From Mesorhizobium plurifarium (lineage in GTDB: Bacteria; Pseudomonadota; Alphaproteobacteria; Rhizobiales; Rhizobiaceae): a DNA stretch of 56,857 nucleotides. The DNA is taken from the NCBI GenBank assembly GCA_000824785.1, contig CCNB01000004.1, positions 547,620-604,476 on the forward strand, read 5' to 3'. Position numbers and translations under genes: made by a program. The notes beneath the pieces were generated by a model. The model worked only from the letters and a program-made list of their open reading frames with translations. It searched no databases and was not told the DNA's origin. Below are positions 46,409 to 55,101 of this stretch, one piece after another; within the stretch, counting starts at the first letter, position 1; the number at the start of each line of letters is the position of its first letter.

Positions 46409-47713
46409 CTATTCCGCCGCGACCATCACCGGCTCGACCCGGTGCGCGTTGCGCGAAAACTCGTCGATGCGGCGTTCCACCTCGCCGCGGAAATGCCGCA
46501 TGAGGCCCTGGATCGGCCAGGCCGCCGCGTCGCCCAACGCGCAGATCGTGTGGCCCTCGACCTGCTTGGTGACGTCGAGCAGCATGTCGATCTCGCGCTT
46601 CTGCGCCTCGCCGCGCACCAATCGCTCCATCACCCGCCACATCCAGCCGGTGCCTTCGCGGCACGGGGTGCACTGGCCGCAGCTCTCATGCTTGTAGAAG
46701 TAGGAAAGCCTGGCGATCGCCTTCACGACATCGGTCGACTTGTCCATGACGATGACGGCCGCCGTGCCGAGGCCGGATTTCAGGTCGCGCAGCGCGTCGA
46801 AATCCATCGGCGCGTCCATGATCTGCTCGGCCGGCACCAGCGGCACCGAAGCGCCGCCCGGAATGACCGCCAGAAGATTGTCCCAGCCGCCACGGATGCC
46901 GCCGCAATGCGTCTCGATCAGTTCGCGGAACGGAATCGACATCGCCTCTTCGAAGGTGCACGGGTTGTTGACGTGGCCGGAGACGCAGAACAGCTTGGTG
47001 CCGGCATTGTTCGGACGGCCGAAGGACGAGAACCAGGCCGCTCCCCGACGCAGGATGGTTGGCGCCACCGCGATCGATTCGACGTTGTTGACGGTGGTCG
47101 GGCAGCCATAGAGGCCGACATTGGCCGGGAATGGCGGCTTCAGCCGCGGCTGGCCCTTCTTGCCCTCGAGGCTTTCGAGCAGCGCGGTCTCCTCGCCGCA
47201 GATATAGGCGCCGGCGCCGTGGTGCATGTAGACGTCGAAGTCGTAGCCGGACGTGTTGTTCTTGCCGATCAGCTTGGCCGCGTAGGCCTCGTCGATGGCG
47301 CGCTGCAGCGCCTCGCGCTCGCGGATGAATTCGCCACGCACATAGATATAGGCAGCGACCGCGCCCATGGCGAAGCCGGCGACCAGCGCGCCCTCGACCA
47401 GCGTGTGCGGATCGTTGCGCAGGATATCGCGATCCTTGCAGGTGCCGGGCTCGGATTCGTCGGCGTTGATGACCAGATAGCTCGGCCGCCCGTCGCTCTG
47501 CTTGGGCATGAACGACCATTTCAGCCCGGTCGGGAAGCCGGCACCGCCGCGGCCGCGCAGGCCGGACGCCTTCATCTCGTTGACGATCCAGTCGCGGCCC
47601 TTGGCGATGAGGCCGGGCGTATCGTCCCAGATGCCGCGCGACTGCGCGCCGGCCAGCGACTTGTCGAACAGGCCGTAGATGTTGGTGAAGATGCGGTCTT
47701 TGTCCTGAAGCAT
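46409..47713 (-). CDS. nuoF: NADH-quinone oxidoreductase subunit F
   Basis: The 434-residue subunit binds FMN, NADH and the [4Fe-4S] cluster N3. Visible motifs are [16 protein letters not shown] (NADH/FMN), [20 protein letters not shown] and the cluster motif [12 protein letters not shown] near residue 355 with a distant Cys in [12 protein letters not shown]. It is 10 bases downstream of nuoE. Length is normal. Confidence 0.96.
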   Translation of the reverse strand: MLQDKDRIFTNIYGLFDKSLAGAQSRGIWDDTPGLIAKGRDWIVNEMKASGLRGRGGAGFPTGLKWSFMPKQSDGRPSYLVINADESEPGTCKDRDILRNDPHTLVEGALVAGFAMGAVAAYIYVRGEFIREREALQRAIDEAYAAKLIGKNNTSGYDFDVYMHHGAGAYICGEETALLESLEGKKGQPRLKPPFPANVGLYGCPTTVNNVESIAVAPTILRRGAAWFSSFGRPNNAGTKLFCVSGHVNNPCTFEEAMSIPFRELIETHCGGIRGGWDNLLAVIPGGASVPLVPAEQIMDAPMDFDALRDLKSGLGTAAVIVMDKSTDVVKAIARLSYFYKHESCGQCTPCREGTGWMWRVMERLVRGEAQKREIDMLLDVTKQVEGHTICALGDAAAWPIQGLMRHFRGEVERRIDEFSRNAHRVEPVMVAAE

Positions 47714-47723
47714 TTTTCGTCCC

Positions 47724-49064
47724 TCAGACCGGCTTCTTGCCGAAGACGCGGATGTATTCGGCGACGCCGCCCTTGGCGAGCGCCTTGGCCTGCTTCACCC
47801 AGTCGTCGCGCTCGATGCGGCCGCGGAAATTGAGATAGCCGTCGACCCATTCGCGCTCGGCCTTCTTCCAGCCTGCGACCTGCGCGAAGGTGTAGATGCC
47901 CAGCGAGTGCAAAATGCCTTCGATCTTCGGGCCGACGCCGGAGATCAGCTTGAGATCGTCGACGGTTGCCGGCCGCTCGATGCCGGACGGACGGTTCTTG
48001 TCCTCCAGCGACGGCTTCGCTGTCTTGGCGACCGGCTGCTTGGTTTCCGGCGCCTTGAAGGCGGTGGCCGGTTCGGCTTTCGTCTTCGGTCCGCTGCGCG
48101 GCTTGGAAACCGCCTCGACTTCAGGATCGGCCTGGTTGGCGTTGGCGGCCGAATGGCGCGGCGCCCTGACGCTGGCCGCCTTCTCGGTGGCCGGGGCGAC
48201 CTTGACCGGCGACGGCGTCGTCAAGGCCGGGCTGGTCTCCGGCGCATCGGTCTTCGGCTTGCTGGATTTGGACGGCGCAACCGGGCCCGAGGCGGCCGGC
48301 GCCGGAGTTGCTGGTGCAACGGGTGCCGGGGCTGCGGCAGGCGCCTGCGAGACGACGGCGGCAGGAGCGACAGCCGGCGCCGCGGCGGCGGCATCCTTGG
48401 CAGCCTTCGCGGCCGCCTTGGCTTCCTTGTCGCGCGTCGACTTCAGGATCGCCTTTTCGCTGGTCAGCGTCTTCAAACCATCGGCCGGCTCGGAGCCGTG
48501 GCGCCCGTTCTGCGGGCCGGGCTTCACCTCGGCGCCCTTGCCGGCGTCGTAGAGATCGATGATCTCGGCCAGCCGCTCGGGCGTCAGGTCCTCGAACGTG
48601 TCCTTGAAGATGATGACCATCGGCGCGTTGACGCAGGCGCCGAGGCATTCGACCTCCTCCCACGACAGCGTGCCCTTGTCGTTGGTGTGGAACTGGTCGT
48701 GATGGATCTTCGACCGGCACACATCCATCAGCGCTTCCGAGCCGCGCAGCATGCAGGGCGTGGTGCCGCAGACCTGGATGTGGGCGCGCGTGCCGACCGG
48801 ATTGAGCTGGTACTGCGTGTAGAAGGTCGCGACCTCGAGGCCGCGTATGCGCGGCATGCCGAGCATGTCCGAGATCGTCTCGATCGCCGCCTTGGTGACC
48901 CAGCCTTCCTGTTCCTGCGCCAGCATCAAGAGCGGGATGATGGCCGACTGCTCGCGCCCCTTCGGGTATTTGGCGATCCACTGCTGGGCGGCCGCCGCGT
49001 TCTCCTTGTTGAAGGCGAAGGTGGCTGGCTGGAGGCTGGCTTCTGCAAGACGGCGGACTGACAT
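47724..49064 (-). CDS. nuoE: NADH-quinone oxidoreductase subunit E with long C-terminal extension
   Basis: The 446-residue protein is more than twice the usual NuoE length (about 170-220). Residues 1-200 are the thioredoxin-like [2Fe-2S] domain, with CGTTPCML and CLGACVNAP supplying the four Cys. Residues about 205-370 are an Ala/Pro/Lys-rich linker. Residues about 375-446 ([20 protein letters not shown], then [20 protein letters not shown]) form a helix-hairpin-helix domain shared with the extra protein at 45650-46333. It starts one base from nuoD. Confidence 0.93.
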   Translation of the reverse strand: MSVRRLAEASLQPATFAFNKENAAAAQQWIAKYPKGREQSAIIPLLMLAQEQEGWVTKAAIETISDMLGMPRIRGLEVATFYTQYQLNPVGTRAHIQVCGTTPCMLRGSEALMDVCRSKIHHDQFHTNDKGTLSWEEVECLGACVNAPMVIIFKDTFEDLTPERLAEIIDLYDAGKGAEVKPGPQNGRHGSEPADGLKTLTSEKAILKSTRDKEAKAAAKAAKDAAAAAPAVAPAAVVSQAPAAAPAPVAPATPAPAASGPVAPSKSSKPKTDAPETSPALTTPSPVKVAPATEKAASVRAPRHSAANANQADPEVEAVSKPRSGPKTKAEPATAFKAPETKQPVAKTAKPSLEDKNRPSGIERPATVDDLKLISGVGPKIEGILHSLGIYTFAQVAGWKKAEREWVDGYLNFRGRIERDDWVKQAKALAKGGVAEYIRVFGKKPV

Positions 49065-50255
49065 TTAGCGATCGACCTCACCAAACACGATGTCGAGGGA
49101 GCCAAGCACGGCGGTGACGTCGGCCAGCATGTGGCCGCGGCACAGGAAATCCATGGCCTGCAGATGCGCGAAACCGGGCGCGCGCAGCTTGCAGCGATAG
49201 GGCTTGTTGGTGCCGTCGGAGACCAGATAGACGCCGAATTCGCCCTTCGGCGCCTCGACGGCCGCGTAGACTTCGCCGGCCGGCACGCGATAGCCCTCGG
49301 TATAGAGCTTGAAGTGATGGATCAGCGCTTCCATCGAGCGCTTCATCGCCGCGCGCTTCGGCGGCACCACCTTGCCGTCAAGGTTCGACACCGGACCGGC
49401 GCTTTCCTTGCCGAGCAGAAGATCGACGCACTGGCGCATGATCTTGGCCGACTGGCGCATCTCTTCCATGCGCACAAGGTAACGGTCGTAACAGTCGCCG
49501 TTCTTGCCGACCGGGATGTCGAAATCCATCTCGGAATAGCATTCATAGGGCTGCGCCTTGCGCAGATCCCAGGCAGCGCCCGAGCCGCGCACCATCACGC
49601 CCGAAAAGCCCCAGGCCCAGGCGTCGGCGAGCGAAACGGTGCCGATATCGACGTTGCGCTGCTTGAAGATGCGGTTGGGCGTGAGCAGCGCGTCGAGATC
49701 GTCGATCGACTTCAGGAACGGATCGATCCACGTGCCGATATCCTCGACCAGCTTCTGCGGCAGGTCCTGGTGCACGCCGCCCGGCCGGAAATAGGCCGCA
49801 TGCATGCGTGAGCCCGAGGCGCGCTCGTAGAACACCATCAGCTTTTCGCGCTCGACGAAGCCCCACAGCGGCGGGGTCAGCGCGCCGACATCCATCGCCT
49901 GCGTCGTCACATTCAGGATGTGCGACATGATGCGGCCCATCTCGGAATAGAGCACGCGGATCAGCTGGCCGCGCTTCGGCACCTCGATGCCGAGCAGCCG
50001 CTCGGCCGCGAGCGCGAAGGCATGCTCCTGGTTCATCGGCGCGCAATAGTCGAGCCGGTCGAGATAGGGCACGGCCTGCAGATAGGTCTTGGCCTCGATC
50101 AGCTTCTCGGTGCCGCGGTGGAGCAGACCGATATGCGGATCGACGCGGTCGACAACCTCGCCGTCCAGCTCGAGAACCAACCTCAAAACACCGTGCGCGG
50201 CAGGGTGTTGAGGCCCAAAGTTAATGTTGAAATTGCGGACGGAGGTCTCAGCCAT
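49065..50255 (-). CDS. nuoD: NADH-quinone oxidoreductase subunit D
   Basis: The 396-residue 49-kDa-type subunit lines the quinone-binding cavity. It starts [40 protein letters not shown] and [20 protein letters not shown] are hallmarks, and it ends DIVFGEVDR. It is separate from NuoC here, unlike the fused E. coli NuoCD. 9 bases separate it from nuoC. Confidence 0.96.
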   Translation of the reverse strand: MAETSVRNFNINFGPQHPAAHGVLRLVLELDGEVVDRVDPHIGLLHRGTEKLIEAKTYLQAVPYLDRLDYCAPMNQEHAFALAAERLLGIEVPKRGQLIRVLYSEMGRIMSHILNVTTQAMDVGALTPPLWGFVEREKLMVFYERASGSRMHAAYFRPGGVHQDLPQKLVEDIGTWIDPFLKSIDDLDALLTPNRIFKQRNVDIGTVSLADAWAWGFSGVMVRGSGAAWDLRKAQPYECYSEMDFDIPVGKNGDCYDRYLVRMEEMRQSAKIMRQCVDLLLGKESAGPVSNLDGKVVPPKRAAMKRSMEALIHHFKLYTEGYRVPAGEVYAAVEAPKGEFGVYLVSDGTNKPYRCKLRAPGFAHLQAMDFLCRGHMLADVTAVLGSLDIVFGEVDR

Positions 50256-50264
50256 TCTGGCGCC

Positions 50265-50870
50265 TCAATTCGTCTTGGCTTTCTCATCCCCAGGCAGGAC
50301 GTAGTCCGTCCCTTCCCAAGGAGAAAGAAAATCAAAATTGCGGAATTCCTGCTTGAGCTCGACCGGCTCGTAGATCACGCGCTTGGCCTCGTCGTCGTAA
50401 CGCACCTCGACGAAGCCGGTCAGCGGGAAATCCTTGCGCAGCGGGTGCCCCTCGAAGCCGTAGTCGGTGAGGATGCGGCGCAGATCCGGATGGCCACTGA
50501 ACAGCACGCCGTAAAGGTCATACGTCTCGCGCTCATACCAGTCGGCGCCTGGATAGACGGCGGTCAGCGACGGCACCAGCGTTTCCTCGTCGGCCTGGAC
50601 CTTGAGGCGGATGCGCACATTCTGCTTCGGCGACAGAAGGTGATAGACGACATCGAACCGCCTGGCGCGCGACGGGTAGTCGGCGCCACAAATGTCGATG
50701 ATCGAGATGAACTGGCAGCGCGGATCGTCGCGCAGGAAGGTCGCCACCTCGATCAGATTGCCCGGCTCGACGGAAATGGTCAGTTCGTCATAGGCAAGCA
50801 CGGCTTCGCCGATGCGGCCGGAGAGCTTCTCGCCGAGATAGGTGGAGAGTTCGTTCAACGCCAAGGTCAT
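50265..50870 (-). CDS. nuoC: NADH-quinone oxidoreductase subunit C
   Basis: The 201-residue 30-kDa-type subunit starts [20 protein letters not shown] at 50870; longer in-frame readings lie within nuoB. Family segments are [20 protein letters not shown] and [20 protein letters not shown]. It starts 4 bases after nuoB and pairs with NuoD in the peripheral arm. Confidence 0.95.
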   Translation of the reverse strand: MTLALNELSTYLGEKLSGRIGEAVLAYDELTISVEPGNLIEVATFLRDDPRCQFISIIDICGADYPSRARRFDVVYHLLSPKQNVRIRLKVQADEETLVPSLTAVYPGADWYERETYDLYGVLFSGHPDLRRILTDYGFEGHPLRKDFPLTGFVEVRYDDEAKRVIYEPVELKQEFRNFDFLSPWEGTDYVLPGDEKAKTN

Positions 50871-50874
50871 CGGC

Positions 50875-51456
50875 TCACCGTTCGATCGTGCCGGTGCGGC
50901 GGATCTTCTTCTGCAGAAGGAGAATGCCGTAGAGCAGCGCTTCGGCGCTCGGCGGGCAGCCGGGCACATAGATGTCGACGGGCACGACACGGTCGCAGCC
51001 GCGCACCACCGAATAAGAATAGTGGTAGTAGCCGCCGCCATTGGCGCAGGAGCCCATCGAGATGACGTAGCGCGGCTCCGGCATCTGGTCGTAGACCTTG
51101 CGCAGCGCCGGCGCCATCTTGTTGGTCAGCGTGCCGGCGACGATCATGATGTCTGACTGGCGTGGAGACGCCCGCGGCGCGACGCCGAACCGCTCCGAGT
51201 CGTAGCGGGGCATCGAGGTGTGGATCATCTCGACCGCGCAGCAGGCGAGGCCGAAGGTCATGAACATCAGCGAGCCGCTGCGCGCCCAGGTGATGAGCGC
51301 TTCGGTCGAGGTGACAAGGAAGCCCTTGTCGGCCAGCTCATTGTTGATTTCGAGGAAGAAGGGATCGTCCTCCCCCACCGGCCTGCCGGTGTTGGGGTCG
51401 ATGATGCCCTTGGGCTTCGGCGCGACGAGGGTGCCTGAACTATCGTTCAATCCCAT
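50875..51456 (-). CDS. nuoB: NADH-quinone oxidoreductase subunit B
   Basis: The 193-residue subunit holds the terminal [4Fe-4S] cluster N2. The Cys pair is in [13 protein letters not shown], with further ligands in [20 protein letters not shown] and [11 protein letters not shown]. Start 51456 (MGLNDSSG) follows GGAG and overlaps the end of nuoA by 10 bases; 51477 would add seven residues. Confidence 0.95.
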   Translation of the reverse strand: MGLNDSSGTLVAPKPKGIIDPNTGRPVGEDDPFFLEINNELADKGFLVTSTEALITWARSGSLMFMTFGLACCAVEMIHTSMPRYDSERFGVAPRASPRQSDIMIVAGTLTNKMAPALRKVYDQMPEPRYVISMGSCANGGGYYHYSYSVVRGCDRVVPVDIYVPGCPPSAEALLYGILLLQKKIRRTGTIER

Positions 51457-51812
51457 TCCAGCGCTCCTTTTTTCCATTCATAGGCAAAGCCGATGGTCAG
51501 CACCGCCAGAAACACCATCATCGACCAGAAGCCGAGCATGCCGAGCTTCGAGAAGGACACGGCCCACGGGAACAGGAAGGCGACCTCGAGATCGAAGATG
51601 ATGAACAGGATCGACACCAGGTAGAAACGGATGTCGAACTTCATGCGGGCGTCGTCGAACGAGTTGAACCCGCATTCATAGGCGGAAAGCTTTTCCGGGT
51701 CGGGATTGCGGTAGGCCACCAGGAAAGGAGCGACGATCAGCGCCAGACCGACGATCATCGCCACGGCGATGAACAGGACGATAGGCAGGTAAGAACTCAG
51801 GAGTGCGCTCAT
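51447..51812 (-). CDS. nuoA: NADH-quinone oxidoreductase subunit A
   Basis: The 121-residue subunit has three membrane helices. [20 protein letters not shown], the loop with the conserved Cys near the quinone entry, and [15 protein letters not shown] identify it. It is the first gene of the 14-subunit nuo operon, so the operon promoter should lie upstream of 51812. Confidence 0.96.
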   Translation of the reverse strand: MSALLSSYLPIVLFIAVAMIVGLALIVAPFLVAYRNPDPEKLSAYECGFNSFDDARMKFDIRFYLVSILFIIFDLEVAFLFPWAVSFSKLGMLGFWSMMVFLAVLTIGFAYEWKKGALEWD

Positions 51813-52146
51813 GCGGCGACTTTCCTTCGGCGGGCTAGTTCACTTTGATTACAGCAACGGACTCTAATGCGGAAGCGTGACAGTTTAACCGCTGAACCGT
51901 TTTAAGGGGCCCATGCTGCAACGCGGCGAGGGTTAGCGCAGCGGTTTCGGTGACGCAAGTCAAACCTTGTTCAAATCGCGGCCCTGGACGCCTTATCGGA
52001 AGAAACTGGTCCGATCCGCTCCTGTTTGATTTCCTTCACTTTTTACTCCACTTTTCTCTCCTGACATATCTCCCGCCATTTGCCTGCTAGCATGGCCGGA
52101 ATCACCGGCTAAAGATCCGACGGACGATCGGGGCAAGGACACCTTG
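51813..52146. other. Divergent region between nuoA and the YcaQ-like gene
   Basis: This 334-bp region must hold the nuo operon promoter on the minus strand. A TTGACT at 51963-51958 with TGCGCT at 51940-51935 (17-base spacing) is the best candidate I see, but the -10 is poor. The plus-strand part next to the glycosylase gene is pyrimidine-rich. No gene, hairpin or repeat stands out. Confidence 0.35.
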
Positions 52147-53346
52147 ATGAAGGAGAAAATCTCGCTCGCCATGGCCAGGCGCATCGCGCTCGGCGCGCAG
52201 GGCTTCAACGACCCCAAGCCCGGCGGGGTTCCCGATCGCCGCCACCTTGCGCGCGTGCTTTCGCGAACCGGCCTGCTGCAAATCGATTCCGTCAGCGCCG
52301 TGGTGCGCGCGCATTATATGCCGCTCTATTCGCGCCTCGGCCCCTACCCGCTTGCGCTCCTCGACAACGCCGCGGTCACGCGCAAGCGCGCCGTCTTTGA
52401 ATATTGGGCGCATGAGGCGTCGTTCCTGCCCGTCGAGACCTACCCCTTGATGCGTTGGCGCATGCAGCGCGCCGAGCAGGGCGACGAGATGTATCTCGGC
52501 CTCGCCAAATGGGGCCGTGAGCGCAAGGCGATGATCGACGAGATCTATAAGGAGGTGGCCGATCGCGGCCCGATCGCCGCCTCCGACATCGAGGGCCACA
52601 AGGGCAATGGGGGCTGGTGGGGCTGGAGCGAGGCCAAGCATGCTTTCGAATGGCTGTTCTGGGCCGGACGCATCACCACCGCCTATCGCCGCGGCTTCGA
52701 ACGCTATTACGACCTGCCCGAGCGCGTTTTGCCGCAGGCGGTTCTCGACCTGCCGGTGCCCTCGGTCGAGGACGCGCATCGCGAATTGCTGCGCATCTCC
52801 GCTCGCGCCCACGGCATCGCCACCTATGGCGACCTGCGCGACTATTTTCGTCTCGCCCCCGGCGACACCAAGGATCGCATCGAGGAACTGGTCGAAGCCG
52901 GCGAATTGCTGCCGGTGAAGGTCGAAGGCTGGGACAAACCCGCCTATCTTCACAAGGACGCCCGAATCCCGCGCCGGATCGAGGCGCGCGCCCTGCTTGC
53001 CCCCTTCGATCCCGTGGTTTTCGAACGCACGCGGACGGAAAAACTCTTCGGCTTCCGCTACCGTATCGAGATCTACACACCGGCCGAAAAGCGCCAGTAC
53101 GGCTATTATGTGCTGCCCTTCCTGCTTGGCGACCGGATCGTCGCGCGTATCGATCTGAGGGCCGACCGCCCGGCCAGCGTGCTACGGGTCCACGCAGCGT
53201 ATGCCGAAGCCGGTGCCCCCGCCGAAACCGCCGCCCAACTCTTCGATGAGCTGAAGCAGATGCAGGCGTGGCTCGGCCTGGAGGCGATCGAAGTGACGCC
53301 GGCCGGCGACTTGGGTCCGGCGCTGGCCGACATCAAGGTGTCGTAG
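52147..53346 (+). CDS. YcaQ-like DNA glycosylase (winged helix DUF1006 family)
   Basis: The 399-residue protein matches the HTH_42/YcaQ family; the E. coli member unhooks interstrand DNA cross-links. Recognisable parts are LARVLSRTGLLQIDSVSAVV near residue 35, EYWAHEASFLP near 85, and FDPVVFERTRTEKLFGFRYR in the C-terminal half, ending in a winged-helix region. The QIDSV segment corresponds to the catalytic QxD motif of the family. ATG 52147 is used; AAGGA stands upstream. Confidence 0.87.
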   Translation: MKEKISLAMARRIALGAQGFNDPKPGGVPDRRHLARVLSRTGLLQIDSVSAVVRAHYMPLYSRLGPYPLALLDNAAVTRKRAVFEYWAHEASFLPVETYPLMRWRMQRAEQGDEMYLGLAKWGRERKAMIDEIYKEVADRGPIAASDIEGHKGNGGWWGWSEAKHAFEWLFWAGRITTAYRRGFERYYDLPERVLPQAVLDLPVPSVEDAHRELLRISARAHGIATYGDLRDYFRLAPGDTKDRIEELVEAGELLPVKVEGWDKPAYLHKDARIPRRIEARALLAPFDPVVFERTRTEKLFGFRYRIEIYTPAEKRQYGYYVLPFLLGDRIVARIDLRADRPASVLRVHAAYAEAGAPAETAAQLFDELKQMQAWLGLEAIEVTPAGDLGPALADIKVS

Positions 53347-53353
53347 CCGCGCG

Positions 53354-53382
53354 TTGACAGGCGCATAGCCGTAGGCCTAAAT
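53354..53382 (+). promoter_or_regulatory. Promoter of the cobalamin riboswitch transcript
   Basis: TTGACA (53354-53359) and CTAAAT (53377-53382) are 17 bases apart. This predicts a transcript start near 53389, right at the first base of the riboswitch P1 stem. Confidence 0.7.
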
Positions 53383-53390
53383 CCTGACCC

Positions 53391-53566
53391 AGACGGTCTT
53401 CTCCCGGCAAAGGGAGGAGCCAAGAGGGAATGCGGTGCGGGCCAAAACCCAAATCCGCGGCTGTCCCCGCAACTGTAAGCGACGAGCCCCGGCCGAAAAC
53501 CACTGGGATATTCCCGGGAAGGCGGCATCTGAGGCGACGACCCGCGAGCCAGGAGACCTGCCGTCT
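53391..53566 (+). ncRNA. Cobalamin (adenosylcobalamin) riboswitch
   Basis: The closing stem AGACGG (53391-53396) pairs with CCGTCT (53561-53566). Conserved B12-box elements are present in order: GCCAAGAGGGAATGCGGTGC, GGCTGTCCCCGCAACTGTAA with GCG, a CCACTG loop, and GCGAGCCAGGAGACCTGCC. It represses the downstream DUF1636, cobW and cobN genes when coenzyme B12 is plentiful. Confidence 0.93.
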
Positions 53567-53586
53567 GAGACTAAAAGTATCCGAAT

Positions 53587-53606
53587 GCCCGGCGGGTTTT
53601 CCGGGC
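53587..53606 (+). promoter_or_regulatory. Hairpin adjoining the DUF1636 ribosome-binding site
   Basis: GCCCGG and CCGGGC pair around an 8-base loop, and AAGGAG follows directly. No T tract follows, so control of translation by occluding the ribosome-binding site is more likely than termination (inference). Confidence 0.5.
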
Positions 53607-53619
53607 AAGGAGCCTGGTT

Positions 53620-54045
53620 TTGGATCGCAACGGCAGTTTCCCGGCAAACAGTGCGGACATTTCGTCCGAGCCCGATGCGCTGGCCGGCGTGACCGTCATC
53701 GTCTGCTCGTCCTGCCGCGACGAAACCGGATCCGACGCACATCCCCGCGCCGGCGCGCTGCTGGCCGAAGACACGCGCCGCGCCGCCTCGAGCGACAATA
53801 TCCGCATTCGCACCGTCGAATGCCTCGGCAATTGCAAGCGACGGCTAAGCGCCGCGCTGCTGCGCGATGGCTGCTGGAGCTACGTTTTCGGCGATCTGGA
53901 CACCACCAGCGGCGCCGATCTCATCGCCGGCGCAAAGCTCTTCGCCACTTCGACCGATGGCCTCATCCCCTGGCGGGGCCGGCCCGATTCCCTCAAGCGC
54001 GGCCTGGTTGCCCGCATCCCTCCTCTCGACATGCTGAAGGACTGA
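53620..54045 (+). CDS. DUF1636 metal-binding protein
   Basis: The 141-residue protein has two Cys motifs, VIVCSSCRDETG near residue 29 and CLGNCKRR near 69, as expected of the thioredoxin-like [2Fe-2S]/DUF1636 group. It is found next to cobW and cobN under the B12 riboswitch, so a role in cobalt handling or corrin chelation is likely but unproven. The start is TTG 53620, with AGGAG nine bases before it. It is 2 bases upstream of cobW. Confidence 0.83.
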   Translation: MDRNGSFPANSADISSEPDALAGVTVIVCSSCRDETGSDAHPRAGALLAEDTRRAASSDNIRIRTVECLGNCKRRLSAALLRDGCWSYVFGDLDTTSGADLIAGAKLFATSTDGLIPWRGRPDSLKRGLVARIPPLDMLKD

Positions 54046-54047
54046 CC

Positions 54048-55085
54048 ATGAACGCTTCCGTTTCCCGCGTGCCCTGCACTGTCGTCACCGGCTTCCTCGG
54101 CGCCGGCAAGACGACGCTGATCCGCAACCTGCTCGAAAACGCCAAGGGCAAGCGGCTGGCGATCATCGTCAACGAATTCGGCGATGTCGGAATCGACGGC
54201 GAGATCCTGAAAGGCTGCGGCGTCGACGCCTGCCCGGAGGAAAACATCGTCGAGCTCGCCAATGGCTGCATCTGCTGCACCGTGGCCGATGACTTCGTGC
54301 CGGCGCTCGACCAGATCCTGTCGCGCACGCCGAAGGTCGACCACATCCTGATCGAGACCTCCGGCCTCGCTTTGCCCAAGCCTCTCGTCCAGGCTTTCCA
54401 GTGGCCGACCGTGAAGAGCCGAGTCACCGTCGACGGCGTCGTTGCCGTGGTCGACGGCCCGGCGCTGGCCGACGGCCGCGTCGCCTCCGACATGGATGCG
54501 CTCCAGGCGCAGCGCGCCGCCGACGATTCGCTCGACCATGACGATCCGGTCGAGGAGGTGTTCGAGGACCAGATCGCCTGCGCCGACCTGATCATCCTGT
54601 CGAAAAGCGATCTGATGGACGCCGCCGGCTCGCAGCGCGCCAACGCCGTTATCGGCGAGCACGTGGCACGCGCCGTCAAGGTCGTCCCGACCACTCACGG
54701 TAAAGTCGACCCGTCGGTGCTGCTCGGCCTCGGCCTTGCCGTCGAGGACGACATCGAGAACCGCAAAACCCATCACGACGACGAGCTCGACCACGAGCAT
54801 GACGATTTCGATTCCTTCGTCATCGACATCCCGTCGATCGCCAATCCCGACGAGTTGGCAAAGCGCGTCGCCCTTGCCGCCGAGCAGGAAAACGTGTTGC
54901 GCGTCAAAGGCTTCGTCAAGGTCGACGGCAAGCCGATGCGCCTCCTGCTGCAGGCCGTCGGCCCCCGCGTCAACCACTATTATGATCGTGCCTGGACAGC
55001 CGAAGACGACCGCCGCTCGCGGCTCGTCGTCATCGGCCTCAAGGGACTGAACCGCCCGGCGATCGAGCGTATCCTCGCCGGCTGA
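54048..55085 (+). CDS. cobW: CobW, GTP-dependent metal chaperone
   Basis: The 345-residue G3E GTPase has the P-loop GFLGAGKTTL at about residue 15, the metal motif GCICCT (CxCC) near residue 74, and SKSDL for guanine recognition. A His/Asp-rich stretch, HHDDELDHEHDDFDS, lies near residue 242. CobW proteins deliver cobalt for insertion by the CobNST chelatase, consistent with cobN immediately downstream. It is riboswitch-controlled. Cytosolic. Confidence 0.94.
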   Translation: MNASVSRVPCTVVTGFLGAGKTTLIRNLLENAKGKRLAIIVNEFGDVGIDGEILKGCGVDACPEENIVELANGCICCTVADDFVPALDQILSRTPKVDHILIETSGLALPKPLVQAFQWPTVKSRVTVDGVVAVVDGPALADGRVASDMDALQAQRAADDSLDHDDPVEEVFEDQIACADLIILSKSDLMDAAGSQRANAVIGEHVARAVKVVPTTHGKVDPSVLLGLGLAVEDDIENRKTHHDDELDHEHDDFDSFVIDIPSIANPDELAKRVALAAEQENVLRVKGFVKVDGKPMRLLLQAVGPRVNHYYDRAWTAEDDRRSRLVVIGLKGLNRPAIERILAG

Positions 55086-55101
55086 GGTAAATCCGACTGC
55101 A

